NCBI GenBank assembly: GCA_018222605.1
Contig: JAAEZZ010000001.1
Location: 186,001 to 250,000 of the forward strand
Source: Alphaproteobacteria bacterium
GTDB taxonomy: Bacteria; Pseudomonadota; Alphaproteobacteria; Caulobacterales; Hyphomonadaceae
DNA: 64,000 nt
Direction of reading: 5' to 3'
Every line of letters starts with the position of its first letter. The first letter of the stretch is position 1. Of the stretch, positions 10,320 to 19,596 are shown piece after piece. A program made the translations under genes and the position numbers. The notes beneath the pieces were generated by a model that saw nothing but the letters and a program-made list of their open reading frames with translations, made no database searches and was not told the origin of the DNA.

Positions 10320-12233
10320 ATGCTAGCCTTGATGAAAAGCCTGATGAACTCCTTCGTCGGGAAAATTATTGTCATGATCATCATCGCGGGGATGGCGTTC
10401 TGGGGCGTCGATCAGATGTTCGCGCAGATACGTGGCGGGCTGGGCTCAAACCTTGCCGCCGCCGGCAGTCGCTCCATCGACCCGCAAGCTTTTGACCGCC
10501 GCGTCGAGACCGTCATCCGGAACATCAATGCCGAGTCGGAAGAGCCGATGACGAAGACCCAGCTGCTGGAACAGGGCATGATTGACCAGCTGTTCCAGAT
10601 GGAAGCTGCCAAACTCACCCTGCTCGGCTTTGCCGAGTCCATCGGCATCCACCCGTCTGCTGATGCTGTGGTTGAGGAACTGAAGACGGTCGATGCCTTC
10701 AAGAACCCGCTCACCGGCGCGCTGGATCTCGATACCTATCGTCAGGTACTCTACAGCAGCCGCATCAGCCAGAAGGAATATGAGCAGCAGGTCGCAGATG
10801 ATCTGATCCTCAAGGCCCTGCGCAATGGGGCCAATGCCGCGATCTATCCGGCCAAGACGCTATCGAACCTGCAGGCCCGCTATATTGGCGAGGAGCGCAA
10901 GGTTGCCTGGTTCCTGATGGACGCCACCAAGCTACCGGAGCCTGATGCCCCGACAGACGAGGAAGTGCGCGCTTTCTATGACGAGAATCTCGAAAGCCTT
11001 GAACAGCCTGAGCGCCGCATGATCGACATGCTGAAGATGTCGTCGGAAGACTTCATCTCCCAGGTCACCGTGACGGATCAGGAAATCGCCACGATCTATG
11101 AGGCCAGCAAGACCGAGCGCTATTCCGAGCCGGACACCCGCACCTATGTGGAGCTGTACTTCGACACGCGCGAAGCGGCCCGCTCGGCTTTCGGCCTGCT
11201 CGCAGCCGGTGGTGACTCTGCCAGCCTGCAGGGCGTTGCCAATCGCGAGACCAAAACAGGCCGCAAGGAAAGCACTGCCGACAAGGACCTGGCCGAAGCC
11301 ATGTTCGGCCCAGGCAAGCAGAGCGGTGCGCTGTTCGGCCCGGTCGAGCGTGGCAATCAGTGGATGATTGCGCGCCTGATGTCTGTTCAGCCCGGTGCTG
11401 TCCTGCCGCTGGAACAGGTGGAACAGGAAATCCGCGGCCAGCTCTCCCGCGAGCGCGCTGAAGTCATGCTGTATGAGAAGATGGAAGCCCTCGACCGTGC
11501 CATCGGTGCCGGCTATCCGCTCAGCCAGATTGGTGAGGAGCTGAATGTTCCGATCATAACCTTCGCCCCGGTCGGCCCGCAGGGCGTGACCGAGGAAGGC
11601 GCCCCTATGGTCAGCCTGATCAATGCCGGTGACGCTTTCACGCAGGCCTTCCAGATCCCCGTCGGTGAAACCAGCAACCGCTATGACGGCCCGACCGGTA
11701 TCTTCCTGACATCGCCGCGCAAGATCATCGAGGCCTACACACCGGAATTCGACCAGATCAAGGAACGTGTCCGCCGCAATCTGATGCGCGAACGGGAAAG
11801 CAATGCCCGCCAGACAGCTCTGGATCAACTGAAGGAACGCCTCGAATCCGGCGAAACCACGCTGGAAGCCGAGGCTCGCAAGTCTGATGCAGAGGTCGAA
11901 GGCCCGCCCGCCCCGATCACGCGTCGCAATGCCGCCGATACCGGCCTGCCGACCCAGGCCATTGCCTCCATCTTCTCCGGCAAGGAAGGCGAAGTCTTCA
12001 CCTTCCCGAGCCGCGACGGCAACATTGTTCTGGTGCTTGAAGTGCTGAGCATCACGCCACCGAACGAGACCCAGATGGCCAGCATCGCGCCGATTGCCGA
12101 CACGGCGCTGATCACCTCCTTGCAGTCTGACCTCAATCAGGCGCTCGATGGAGAGATCCAGGCCTACATGAAGCTGCGCACCAATGACGGCGCCCTCAAC
12201 GCCTACAAGGCAACGATCTCGACAGACCAATGA
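10320..12233 (+). CDS. PpiD/SurA-like peptidylprolyl isomerase, membrane-anchored
   Basis: Periplasmic folding factor held in the inner membrane by one N-terminal segment (about residues 13-34, IIVMIIIAGMAFWGVDQMF region). The rest resembles PpiD/SurA: a SurA-type helical domain, then a parvulin-like section near residues 270-370 ending in GNQWMIARLMSVQPGAVLPL, and a long C-terminal helical part. 637 residues, similar to PpiD. The parvulin domain looks weakly conserved, so it may act more as a chaperone than as an isomerase. The stop overlaps the trpE start by four bases, which couples a folding factor to tryptophan synthesis, an arrangement met in other alphaproteobacteria. Confidence 0.88.
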   Translation: MLALMKSLMNSFVGKIIVMIIIAGMAFWGVDQMFAQIRGGLGSNLAAAGSRSIDPQAFDRRVETVIRNINAESEEPMTKTQLLEQGMIDQLFQMEAAKLTLLGFAESIGIHPSADAVVEELKTVDAFKNPLTGALDLDTYRQVLYSSRISQKEYEQQVADDLILKALRNGANAAIYPAKTLSNLQARYIGEERKVAWFLMDATKLPEPDAPTDEEVRAFYDENLESLEQPERRMIDMLKMSSEDFISQVTVTDQEIATIYEASKTERYSEPDTRTYVELYFDTREAARSAFGLLAAGGDSASLQGVANRETKTGRKESTADKDLAEAMFGPGKQSGALFGPVERGNQWMIARLMSVQPGAVLPLEQVEQEIRGQLSRERAEVMLYEKMEALDRAIGAGYPLSQIGEELNVPIITFAPVGPQGVTEEGAPMVSLINAGDAFTQAFQIPVGETSNRYDGPTGIFLTSPRKIIEAYTPEFDQIKERVRRNLMRERESNARQTALDQLKERLESGETTLEAEARKSDAEVEGPPAPITRRNAADTGLPTQAIASIFSGKEGEVFTFPSRDGNIVLVLEVLSITPPNETQMASIAPIADTALITSLQSDLNQALDGEIQAYMKLRTNDGALNAYKATISTDQ

Positions 12234-13657
12234 GCCAGGCAAAACTGATCGTCCGGCGGCGCATCGGGGATATCGAAACGCCCGTTGCAGCCATGCTGAA
12301 GCTCGGCGACGAGACGCCCGGCAGCTTTCTGTTCGAGTCCATTGCGGGCGGCGAACGTCTGGGCCGCTATTCCTTTATCGGGCTGGAGCCTGATCGCTGG
12401 TTCCGCATCCTGAACGGCAAGGCAGAGATCGCCAGCGATGTCGCCTTCTCTGATGCTGCTGAGCAGGACGCAGATCCGGTCACCGCGCTGAAGGCCTTTG
12501 TTCGCGATGCCCGCGCCTTGGCTGATGCGGCCCTGCCGCCCATGGCGTCCGGGGCGTTTGGCTATGTCGGCTATGACATGATCCAGTATGTCGAGCCCGT
12601 GAAGATCACCAAGCCGGACATGCTGAACGTGCCCGAGGCGCTGCTGGTCGTGCCACGCGTCGTGATCGTGTTCGATCACATCTATCAGGAGATCCTGCTG
12701 ATCGGCCGCGTCGAGGATGGCCAGGATGCGGAGATCAACGCCCTGCTGGATGAGGTGGAGCAGAAGCTGGAGCGCCTGCCCCAGATGCCGCCCAAGGACC
12801 AGGCCCCGGTTCCGGTCGAGCCGGTTTCGAATACCTCTCAGGAGCGCTATTTCGAGATGGTCGAAGCCTGCAAGGACTATATCCGTGCAGGCGACATCTT
12901 TCAGGTTGTGCCGAGCCAGCGTTTTTCGACGCCCTTCCCGCGCAAGTCCATCAGCTTCTATCGCGCCCTGCGCAGGCTGAACCCGTCCGCCTTCATGTTC
13001 CACATGAACCTGGGCGATGTCTGCCTCGTCGGCTCCAGCCCGGAGATCCTTGTGCGTGTCCGCGATGGCCGCGTCGCCATCCGTCCGATTGCCGGCACCC
13101 GACCGCGCAGTGGCGACGCCGAGGAAGACGCCCGCCGCGCGCAGGATCTGCTGAACGATCCCAAGGAGATCGCCGAGCATCTGATGCTGCTGGACCTTGG
13201 CCGCAATGATGTTGGCCGGGTCGCCGCCTATGGCAGCGTGACCGTCACCGAGCAATTCATTGTCGAGCGCTATTCCCACGTCATGCACATTGTCAGCCAT
13301 GTCGAGGGAGACCTGCGCGAGGGGCTCGACAGTGTCGACGCGCTGTTTGCCGGCTTCCCGGCAGGCACAGTGTCCGGCGCACCGAAGATCCGCGCCATGC
13401 AGATCATCGACGAAATGGAAACCCATCGCCGCGGCATCTATGGCGGCGCGGTCGGCTATTTCGGCTGGAATGGTGATCTCGACACCTGCATCGCCCTGCG
13501 CACCGCCATCATCAAGGATGGCCAACTGCACATCCAGGCGGGCGGCGGGGTCGTGCTCGATTCCAAGCCGCAATACGAATATGACGAAACCGTCCATAAG
13601 GCAGGCGCCCTGCGCCGTGCTGCCGAACTGGCTGCCTCCTATGAGTTTGACCAATGA
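12230..13657 (+). CDS. trpE: Anthranilate synthase component I
   Basis: Converts chorismate to anthranilate with ammonia from TrpG. The N-terminal tryptophan-binding region has the feedback element LFESIAGGERLGRYSFIG. The chorismate-binding domain shows LVGSSPEILVRV, RPIAGTRPRS, LDLGRNDVGRV, FPAGTVSGAPKIRAM and QAGGGVV. 475 residues, slightly short for the family. Starts on an ATGA overlap with the PpiD-like gene and ends on one with trpG, so the two subunits are probably made in equal amounts. Confidence 0.97.
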   Translation: MSQAKLIVRRRIGDIETPVAAMLKLGDETPGSFLFESIAGGERLGRYSFIGLEPDRWFRILNGKAEIASDVAFSDAAEQDADPVTALKAFVRDARALADAALPPMASGAFGYVGYDMIQYVEPVKITKPDMLNVPEALLVVPRVVIVFDHIYQEILLIGRVEDGQDAEINALLDEVEQKLERLPQMPPKDQAPVPVEPVSNTSQERYFEMVEACKDYIRAGDIFQVVPSQRFSTPFPRKSISFYRALRRLNPSAFMFHMNLGDVCLVGSSPEILVRVRDGRVAIRPIAGTRPRSGDAEEDARRAQDLLNDPKEIAEHLMLLDLGRNDVGRVAAYGSVTVTEQFIVERYSHVMHIVSHVEGDLREGLDSVDALFAGFPAGTVSGAPKIRAMQIIDEMETHRRGIYGGAVGYFGWNGDLDTCIALRTAIIKDGQLHIQAGGGVVLDSKPQYEYDETVHKAGALRRAAELAASYEFDQ

Positions 13658-14238
13658 GCGCGAAGAAGAAGCACGTCCTCGTCATCGACAATTATGACAG
13701 CTTCACCTGGAATCTCGTCCACTATCTGGAAGAGCTGGGCGCCGAGACGCGCGTCGTACGCAATGATGAACTGACGGTCGAAGAGGCTCTCGCCAGCGGT
13801 GCAGACGGCATCCTTCTGTCGCCGGGCCCCTGCTCTCCGAATGAGGCGGGCATCTGCGTGGCGCTGATCCAGGGTGCGCCGGAAGACCTGCCCATTCTGG
13901 GCGTCTGCCTTGGCCACCAGTCGATCGGTCAGGCCTTTGGGGGGGAAGTCATCACCGCGCGCGAAATCCGCCACGGCAAATTGTCAGACATCCACCAGAC
14001 CGGCGGAGACCTGTTTGCGGGACTGCCGGAAAGCTACCGCGTCGTGCGCTATCACTCTCTTGCTGTTAAGCCGGACGATCTGCCGGATGTGCTGATCGCC
14101 GATGCCTTCACCGATGACGGCGAAGTTATGGCCCTGCACCACAAGACGCGGCCGATCTACGGTGTGCAATTCCACCCGGAAAGCATCCTAACCGAACACG
14201 GCCACGCCCTGCTCAAGAACTGGCTGGACAAGCTTTAG
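13654..14238 (+). CDS. trpG: Anthranilate synthase component II (glutamine amidotransferase)
   Basis: Supplies ammonia to TrpE. Class I amidotransferase: NYDSFTWNLVHYL at the start, GVCLGHQSIGQAFGG with the nucleophilic Cys near residue 88, HSLAV, and VQFHPESILTEHG with the catalytic His and Glu. 194 residues, complete. The last four bases (TTAG) are shared with the stop of the convergent stress-protein gene. No separate PabA gene is seen here, so this subunit may also serve folate synthesis (inference). Confidence 0.96.
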   Translation: MSAKKKHVLVIDNYDSFTWNLVHYLEELGAETRVVRNDELTVEEALASGADGILLSPGPCSPNEAGICVALIQGAPEDLPILGVCLGHQSIGQAFGGEVITAREIRHGKLSDIHQTGGDLFAGLPESYRVVRYHSLAVKPDDLPDVLIADAFTDDGEVMALHHKTRPIYGVQFHPESILTEHGHALLKNWLDKL

Positions 14239-14711
14239 AAGCTGATCTCGAAATGCTCGCCGATGTCCGGTTTGGAGTCGGTGAGGTTTGCCTTGGCCAC
14301 TTCGAACATGAAGACGGCGCCATTCTTGGCAGTCCAGACTTCACCCTCCTTCAGGGACAGCTTCAGCAGCTGGACGTCCGGATCATTCTTGCCGTCTTCG
14401 TACCAGCTGGCCGCGATAAAGCTCCAATACTCTTCCAGCTTCTTGGGGTTGATCTCAGGGGTGATACGTCCGCGCAAGCTGGCATAGAGGCCCTTCTTGT
14501 CATTGCAGATAATGTAGTGCGCATCCTGACCATCGGCGTGATCGGTCATGTAGGTGCCCTTGGCCGTGATGAACCAGATCTCTTTGCGATTTTCATCGAC
14601 ATAGTGGGACATCGGTACCCCGCGGCCATCAATCACCAGCATTCCGGTTCGGCAATCATCCAGCCTGTCCCAGAATTTCTTGGCCTGCTCTTTGTCTGCA
14701 ATATTCGTCAT
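14235..14711 (-). CDS. Pyridoxamine 5'-phosphate oxidase-like general stress protein
   Basis: Member of the flavin-binding split-barrel 'general stress protein 26' group. It starts MTNIADKEQAKKFWDRLDDC, has the split-barrel strand GMLVIDGRGVPMSHYV, then FITAKGTYMTDHA and the typical LEEYWSFIAASWYEDGKNDP, and ends with a beta-strand-rich tail. 158 residues. It is on the opposite strand between trpG and trpD, splitting the tryptophan genes. Members bind FMN or FAD; the physiological substrate is unknown. Confidence 0.85.
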   Translation of the reverse strand: MTNIADKEQAKKFWDRLDDCRTGMLVIDGRGVPMSHYVDENRKEIWFITAKGTYMTDHADGQDAHYIICNDKKGLYASLRGRITPEINPKKLEEYWSFIAASWYEDGKNDPDVQLLKLSLKEGEVWTAKNGAVFMFEVAKANLTDSKPDIGEHFEISF

Positions 14712-14873
14712 GAGGGGGAATCTCCATTGTCCACTAAGTGGAGTCTGAACGCCGCCCTCCTGCCCTCAGTTCCATCAGCCCGCGCCGATTGCGACACGCA
14801 ATTGCGGGTTCAGGGTTGATTTCATCGCCCGCGACAACCTATGCACCAGCGGACGCAATTTCAGAGTCATGTC

Positions 14874-15908
14874 ATGTCAGCAGAAACTTCCCTTACCACT
14901 GCCCTGAAGGCGCTTGCGCGCCGCCAGCCTCTCGACCGGGAAACGCTGGAAGGCGCATTCGACATGCTGCTCTCCGGCGAGGCGGCCCCGGAAGAGATCG
15001 GCGCCTTCCTGATGGGCCTGACCGTGCGTGGCGAGACCGCAGACGAGCTGTCTGCTGGCGCGACCATCATGCGCCAGCATGCCCGCAAGGTGCATGTCGA
15101 AGGCCCGGTACTGGACACATGCGGCACGGGCGGCCTGACCTGGAAGAGCCTTAACACCTCCACCGCCAGCGCCCTTGTCATCGCGGCCTGCGGCGGCCGG
15201 GTGGCCAAGCATGGCAATCGCTCTGTACCGCCCAAATCCGGCTCAGCCGACGTACTGGAAGCGCTAGGCGTGAACCTTGATGTCGATGAAGAGACCTTTC
15301 TGAACTGCCTCAATGGCGCAGGCGTCGCCTTCCTCTATGCGCGCAGCCATCACAGCGCGATGCGCCATGTCGCGCCGGTCCGCTCAAAGCTGGGCATCCG
15401 CACCATCTTCAACCTGCTAGGCCCGCTCAGCAATCCGGCTAGCGCCGAGTATCAGGTTCTGGGGGTTCCGGCCCCGGAATGGGTTCGCCCGATGGCAGAG
15501 ACGCTGAACCGGCTGGGCACCAAGCGTGCCTGGGTCGTGCATGGCATGGACGGCATCGACGAGATCTCCATCGCGGGCACAACAAAGGTCTGCGAAGTCA
15601 TGGGCGGCGAGCTGCGCGAATTCGAGCTCACGCCCGCCGATGCCGGGCTGGACACCAGCCCGCTCTCTACGCTGGAAGGCTCCAGCGTGCAGGAGAATGC
15701 CTTGGCGCTGACAGAGCTGCTGGATGGCCATGAGGGCCCGTTCCGCGATGTCGTTCTGCTGAACGCGGCGGCGGGCCTGCACGTCTTCGGCAAGGCGGGC
15801 ACTCTGAAGGATGGCGTTGCCATGGCCGGCGAGGCAATCGACACCGGCCGCGCCCGTGATACGCTCCGCAAACTTGTTGCCCTCTCCAATGGACAGACAC
15901 CCGAATGA
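14874..15908 (+). CDS. trpD: Anthranilate phosphoribosyltransferase
   Basis: Second step of tryptophan synthesis: joins anthranilate to PRPP. Diagnostic blocks are DTCGTGG for PRPP binding near residue 80, then NTSTAS, KHGNRSVPPKSGSADVLEALG, and the magnesium-binding DEISIAG region. Start set at the ATG giving MSAETSLTTALKALA, because the family normally begins close to that helix; an upstream ATG at 14841 would add 11 residues, and neither has a strong ribosome-binding site. 344 residues. The stop overlaps trpC by four bases. Confidence 0.95.
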   Translation: MSAETSLTTALKALARRQPLDRETLEGAFDMLLSGEAAPEEIGAFLMGLTVRGETADELSAGATIMRQHARKVHVEGPVLDTCGTGGLTWKSLNTSTASALVIAACGGRVAKHGNRSVPPKSGSADVLEALGVNLDVDEETFLNCLNGAGVAFLYARSHHSAMRHVAPVRSKLGIRTIFNLLGPLSNPASAEYQVLGVPAPEWVRPMAETLNRLGTKRAWVVHGMDGIDEISIAGTTKVCEVMGGELREFELTPADAGLDTSPLSTLEGSSVQENALALTELLDGHEGPFRDVVLLNAAAGLHVFGKAGTLKDGVAMAGEAIDTGRARDTLRKLVALSNGQTPE

Positions 15909-16708
15909 GTACCGCTCTCGACCGGATTATTGAGTACAAGGTGGACGAGGTGGCCGCGCTGAAGCGTCAGCGTCCTCTCGCAGACCTTGAGGCCCGTGTG
16001 CAGACGGCGCGCAAGCCGCGCGGCTTTGCCCATGCGCTGGATCAGGTGGCTGGGCATGACGAGAATGCGCTGATCTGCGAGTTGAAGCGCAAAAGCCCCT
16101 CTGCGGGGGATATCCTGCCCGGCGCGGACCCAGTCGCCATCGCGCAGGAATACGAATATGGCGGCGCGGCCTGTCTCTCCGTGCTGACGGATGGGCCGAG
16201 CTTTGGCGGCAGCCTAGATGACTTTCAGGCCATCCGCTCGGTCGTCACCCTGCCCATGCTGCGCAAGGATTTCATGATTGATCCCTATCAGGTGGTGGAG
16301 TCGCGTGCCTATGGCGCCGATTGTGTGCTGGTCATCATGGCCTGCCTCAGCGATGGCCAGGCAGAAGAGCTGACCGGCGCGGCGCTGGAACTAGGCATGG
16401 ATGTTCTGCTGGAAACCCACAATGAGGAAGAGCTGGAGCGCGCGCTGAAACTGCCCTCCCCGCTGATCGGCGTGAACAATCGCGATCTGAAACGCATGGT
16501 AACGGATCTGACCACGACGGAACGCCTTGCGGCGCTAATTCCGGAAGGCAAGGTTCTGGTCTCTGAAAGCGGCGTTTCGTCCCCTGAAAGCATAGATCGC
16601 CTGCGTAAAACCGGCGCGCGTCGCTTTCTGGTTGGAGAGAGTCTAATGAAAATGGAAGAAGGCCGCGCTCAACTAGTCACAAAAATGAGGGTAACGGGTA
16701 AAGATTGA
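15905..16708 (+). CDS. trpC: Indole-3-glycerol phosphate synthase
   Basis: Ring-closing step of tryptophan synthesis. A monofunctional TIM barrel: ALICELKRKSPSAGDI with the catalytic Lys near residue 60, LRKDFMIDPYQV, VLLETHNEEELERAL, IGVNNRDLKRM, and VSESGVSSPESI. 267 residues, not fused to TrpF. It begins inside the trpD stop. trpF, trpB and trpA are not in the window. Confidence 0.96.
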   Translation: MSTALDRIIEYKVDEVAALKRQRPLADLEARVQTARKPRGFAHALDQVAGHDENALICELKRKSPSAGDILPGADPVAIAQEYEYGGAACLSVLTDGPSFGGSLDDFQAIRSVVTLPMLRKDFMIDPYQVVESRAYGADCVLVIMACLSDGQAEELTGAALELGMDVLLETHNEEELERALKLPSPLIGVNNRDLKRMVTDLTTTERLAALIPEGKVLVSESGVSSPESIDRLRKTGARRFLVGESLMKMEEGRAQLVTKMRVTGKD

Positions 16709-16718
16709 CCCGAAGCAT

Positions 16719-16743
16719 GAACACATGTAGAACATAAGTGAAC
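16719..16743. promoter_or_regulatory. LexA (SOS) box with an extra half-site, upstream of lexA
   Basis: GAAC-N7-GAAC (16719-16733) is the alphaproteobacterial LexA operator (GTTC-N7-GTTC on the other strand). A third GAAC lies six bases further at 16740-16743. It sits 25-50 bases before the lexA GTG, as expected for autoregulation. Confidence 0.8.
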
Positions 16744-16768
16744 AGAGATTCGCTTAAGGGAGTGCCCG

Positions 16769-17452
16769 GTGCTTACCAGTAAACAGAAGGAATTGCTGCT
16801 CTTTATCAATGAGCGCATTCAGGCCACAGGCGTTTCGCCGTCATTCGATGAAATGAAAGACGCGCTGAACCTCGCCTCCAAATCGGGCATCCACCGCCTC
16901 ATCACAGCGCTTGAGGAACGCGGCTTCATCCGCCGTCTCGCTCACCGTGCCCGCGCGCTGGAAGTGCTGAAGCTGCCGGAATCGGCTTCGCCCGCCACTG
17001 CCCCCCGCGGCCGCAAGGAATTCAAGCCGGCACTGGTCTCCTCTGGCAAACCTGCCCCGGAGCCAAGCTCTCGCACTGTGCCGCTGATTGGCCGGATCGC
17101 GGCCGGTCTGCCGATCTCCGCCATTCAGGAAGATAATGGCCAGGTGAACGCGCCGGATGGCCTGGCCGAGGGCGATGAGCATTTCGCGCTGGTCGTGCAG
17201 GGCGATTCCATGATCGATGCCGGCATTCTTGAAGGCGACATCGTGATCTGCCGTCGCACGGACACCGCCAATACGGGCGACATTGTCGTGGCCCTGATCG
17301 ATGGCGAAGAAGCCACGCTGAAACGCCTGCGGCGCAAGGGCGCTTCGGTGGCGCTGGAAGCGGCGAACCCGGCCTTCGAAACCCGCATTTTCGGGCCGGA
17401 CCGGGTACAGGTTCAGGGCCGTCTGGTCGCGCTGGTCCGCCGTTACGACTAA
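16769..17452 (+). CDS. lexA: LexA repressor
   Basis: Represses DNA-damage genes and cleaves itself when RecA is activated. The N-terminal winged helix (about 1-65) begins [20 protein letters not shown]. The peptidase domain has the scissile Ala112-Gly113 in GRIAAGLP, the catalytic Ser147 in QGDSMIDAG and Lys185 in EEATLKRL. 227 residues, with a linker of about 30 residues rich in Pro/Ala that suits the alphaproteobacterial form. The start is a GTG with AAGGGA upstream. It is preceded by its own SOS box and shares its last four bases with the comEC stop. Confidence 0.97.
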   Translation: MLTSKQKELLLFINERIQATGVSPSFDEMKDALNLASKSGIHRLITALEERGFIRRLAHRARALEVLKLPESASPATAPRGRKEFKPALVSSGKPAPEPSSRTVPLIGRIAAGLPISAIQEDNGQVNAPDGLAEGDEHFALVVQGDSMIDAGILEGDIVICRRTDTANTGDIVVALIDGEEATLKRLRRKGASVALEAANPAFETRIFGPDRVQVQGRLVALVRRYD

Positions 17453-19578
17453 TCCGGTTCTGCTGAAGCAGGGCATGGTCGCCAGAGGCGCGGATGGCAT
17501 GTGCCGTGCGTCTCCGTGATCGTGCCATCAGTTTTCAGGGTGATGCCATTCAGGCGCAGCACATCTGCCCAATAGATTTGCTGCGCGCAGCCAGCCTGCG
17601 TGCCGGAGACGGACTGGCGGAGTTCATACTCGGCCTGGGTCTCCGGAATGCAGGTCGCGGCTGTCAGGGCGGGATCATTTAGAGCAATGCGGCCTGCGCC
17701 TGTCTCCAGGATGCAGGGCCAGCCGGCGCAAAGCTCTGCCGGTTCCAACGTACTGAAGCGCATGGGGGACAGGCCGTCGCCGTCCAGATAGGCGAGCCGC
17801 GCGATCTGCCCATCCGTCTGCCGCAGGAACACACCCCCTGACGGGCTCCAATGCAATGCCATGGCAGGCGCAGCTGCCCACACCCAGACAGCAGGCCCGA
17901 CCGCCAGTGCAGGCAACAGCGCCCTGCCCCATCCCTTTGCCATGACCGAGACTGCCAAAGCGAGGCTGAGCAAGGTCAGCGTCAGGCCCGGCATCTGCTT
18001 GCCCGCCGACAGCATGGCCGGGGCATAATCTGTGCAAAAATGCGCGATCATCAGGATCACTTCCAGCGAATAACCAAACAGGCGCAGGCCAAAATCACCA
18101 TACCCAAACGGCGTAAGGATCAGTGCGAAGGCCGCCAGCGGCGCGGTCGCAAAAGTGATCACCGGCATGGCCAGCAGATTGGCGAGCAGGCCAAGCCCGG
18201 CAAGACGGTCAAAATGATAGAGCGCGAAAGGCGCGGTGGCGGTCCCCGCGACGAGCGAGGTGACAGCCAGAGATGCCCAGCTATAGCTGAGCTTGCCCAT
18301 CACCCGCTCCCGTGACGCGCGGCGGTGGGTCCACGCCTCATAGGTCGCGATCAGTGCGCCGGAGGCTGCGAACGACATCTGAAAACCGGGCGTCATGACG
18401 CTTTCCGGCTGCATCAGAACCACAAGGATCATCGCAATTGCGAAAGACCGCATACTGAGTGCTGCACGGTCAAACAGGACGGCGCCGAACACGACGGCAG
18501 ACATGATGAAGGCCCGCTGGGTGGAGACGTTGGCGCCTGAGACAATGAGATAGGCCAGGCTTGCCATCAGCGCGACAATGGCGGCCGGCTTCTGCACGGC
18601 CACGCGCAAAGCCAGCGGCTCTATCAGGGCAAGCGCGCGCCAGGTGAGGAAGTAAACCAGACCGCCTACGATCGCCATATGAAGACCGGATATGGCAAGC
18701 AGGTGCGCGAGGCCGGAATTGCGCAGGGCCTCCTGGTCTTCCAGCCGCATATAGCTGCGGTCGCCAGAGATCAGCGCAGCCGCAAAGCCCCCGGCCCGCT
18801 CTCCCGCAGCTTGCTGAACATGCCCGGCCAGTTGCCGTCGCAACGCGGAGACTTTCAGGCCAACCTGCTGGCCCCATCCCGATGGCGCGCCAAGAGTGCC
18901 ACCCCGGCAACGGCCCTGCACATAGCCGACACCGCCCAATTGCTCGAACCAGGCCTGACGCTGGAAGTCATATTCGCCTGCCATGGAGGGCGCTGGCGGA
19001 GGACGCAGCACGGCCCAGCAGCGCACGAAGCGGCCGGGCGAGACTTCCAGCCGGGCGCGGTGGGTCAGGCGGACATATTTCGGCGTCTCGGCGGGCGAAT
19101 GCCTGGCCATGGCATGCACCTGAATGCGTAGGCGCGGGCCCTTTGCGCCGGGCTCAATTTCTGTCAGCCAACCTTCCAGCATAACGGGCCGGGCCTGCCT
19201 GACCTCAGCCGGGGCTACAACAGGGGCCGCCACAAGATGCGACCGCAGACTGGCTGCGCCAGCCCCCAGCGCCACACCGAACAGCATCCATATGGCAAGC
19301 TGCAAGCCATCCAGAACAAGGCTCCGACGGCTTATAATCACCAGGAAGAGTGTCCCTGACGGCAAAGCGAGCATGGCCCAGAGTGGCGGCTCCCATGGCA
19401 GCAGAAAGTACACGCCTGCCCCAGCCGTCATAGAAAAAGCCAGCAGCAACGGCCTTACATCGACGGATGCAATCGACCATAGATCAGGCCATTCAACTGT
19501 AATGTGAGCGCGCTGCCCCTTGCCTTTGGCCGCAGTCTTGTGTTTCTGCGGCGCAGGCGCACGTATCGCGCCTGTCAT
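17449..19578 (-). CDS. comEC: ComEC/Rec2 family DNA-uptake channel protein
   Basis: Inner-membrane channel that passes single-stranded DNA into the cytoplasm during natural transformation. After an N-terminal pair of membrane segments comes the extracellular ComEC domain (about 130-260), then the Competence core with [20 protein letters not shown] and [20 protein letters not shown] among many hydrophobic stretches. The C-terminal section has no visible metallo-beta-lactamase HxHxDH motif, so the nuclease part is absent or degenerate. About 709 residues from the ATG giving [11 protein letters not shown]; the frame stays open further upstream but would overlap gltX. Divergent from gltX by only 18 bases. 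Confidence 0.9.
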   Translation of the reverse strand: MTGAIRAPAPQKHKTAAKGKGQRAHITVEWPDLWSIASVDVRPLLLAFSMTAGAGVYFLLPWEPPLWAMLALPSGTLFLVIISRRSLVLDGLQLAIWMLFGVALGAGAASLRSHLVAAPVVAPAEVRQARPVMLEGWLTEIEPGAKGPRLRIQVHAMARHSPAETPKYVRLTHRARLEVSPGRFVRCWAVLRPPPAPSMAGEYDFQRQAWFEQLGGVGYVQGRCRGGTLGAPSGWGQQVGLKVSALRRQLAGHVQQAAGERAGGFAAALISGDRSYMRLEDQEALRNSGLAHLLAISGLHMAIVGGLVYFLTWRALALIEPLALRVAVQKPAAIVALMASLAYLIVSGANVSTQRAFIMSAVVFGAVLFDRAALSMRSFAIAMILVVLMQPESVMTPGFQMSFAASGALIATYEAWTHRRASRERVMGKLSYSWASLAVTSLVAGTATAPFALYHFDRLAGLGLLANLLAMPVITFATAPLAAFALILTPFGYGDFGLRLFGYSLEVILMIAHFCTDYAPAMLSAGKQMPGLTLTLLSLALAVSVMAKGWGRALLPALAVGPAVWVWAAAPAMALHWSPSGGVFLRQTDGQIARLAYLDGDGLSPMRFSTLEPAELCAGWPCILETGAGRIALNDPALTAATCIPETQAEYELRQSVSGTQAGCAQQIYWADVLRLNGITLKTDGTITETHGTCHPRLWRPCPASAEPD

Positions 19579-19596
19579 GCGGAGCCTGCCTGTCCT

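Noticed and set aside
10932..13654. Two long open frames opposite the PpiD-like gene and trpE
   Set aside because: Same reason: antisense shadows of genes with clear family motifs on the other strand.
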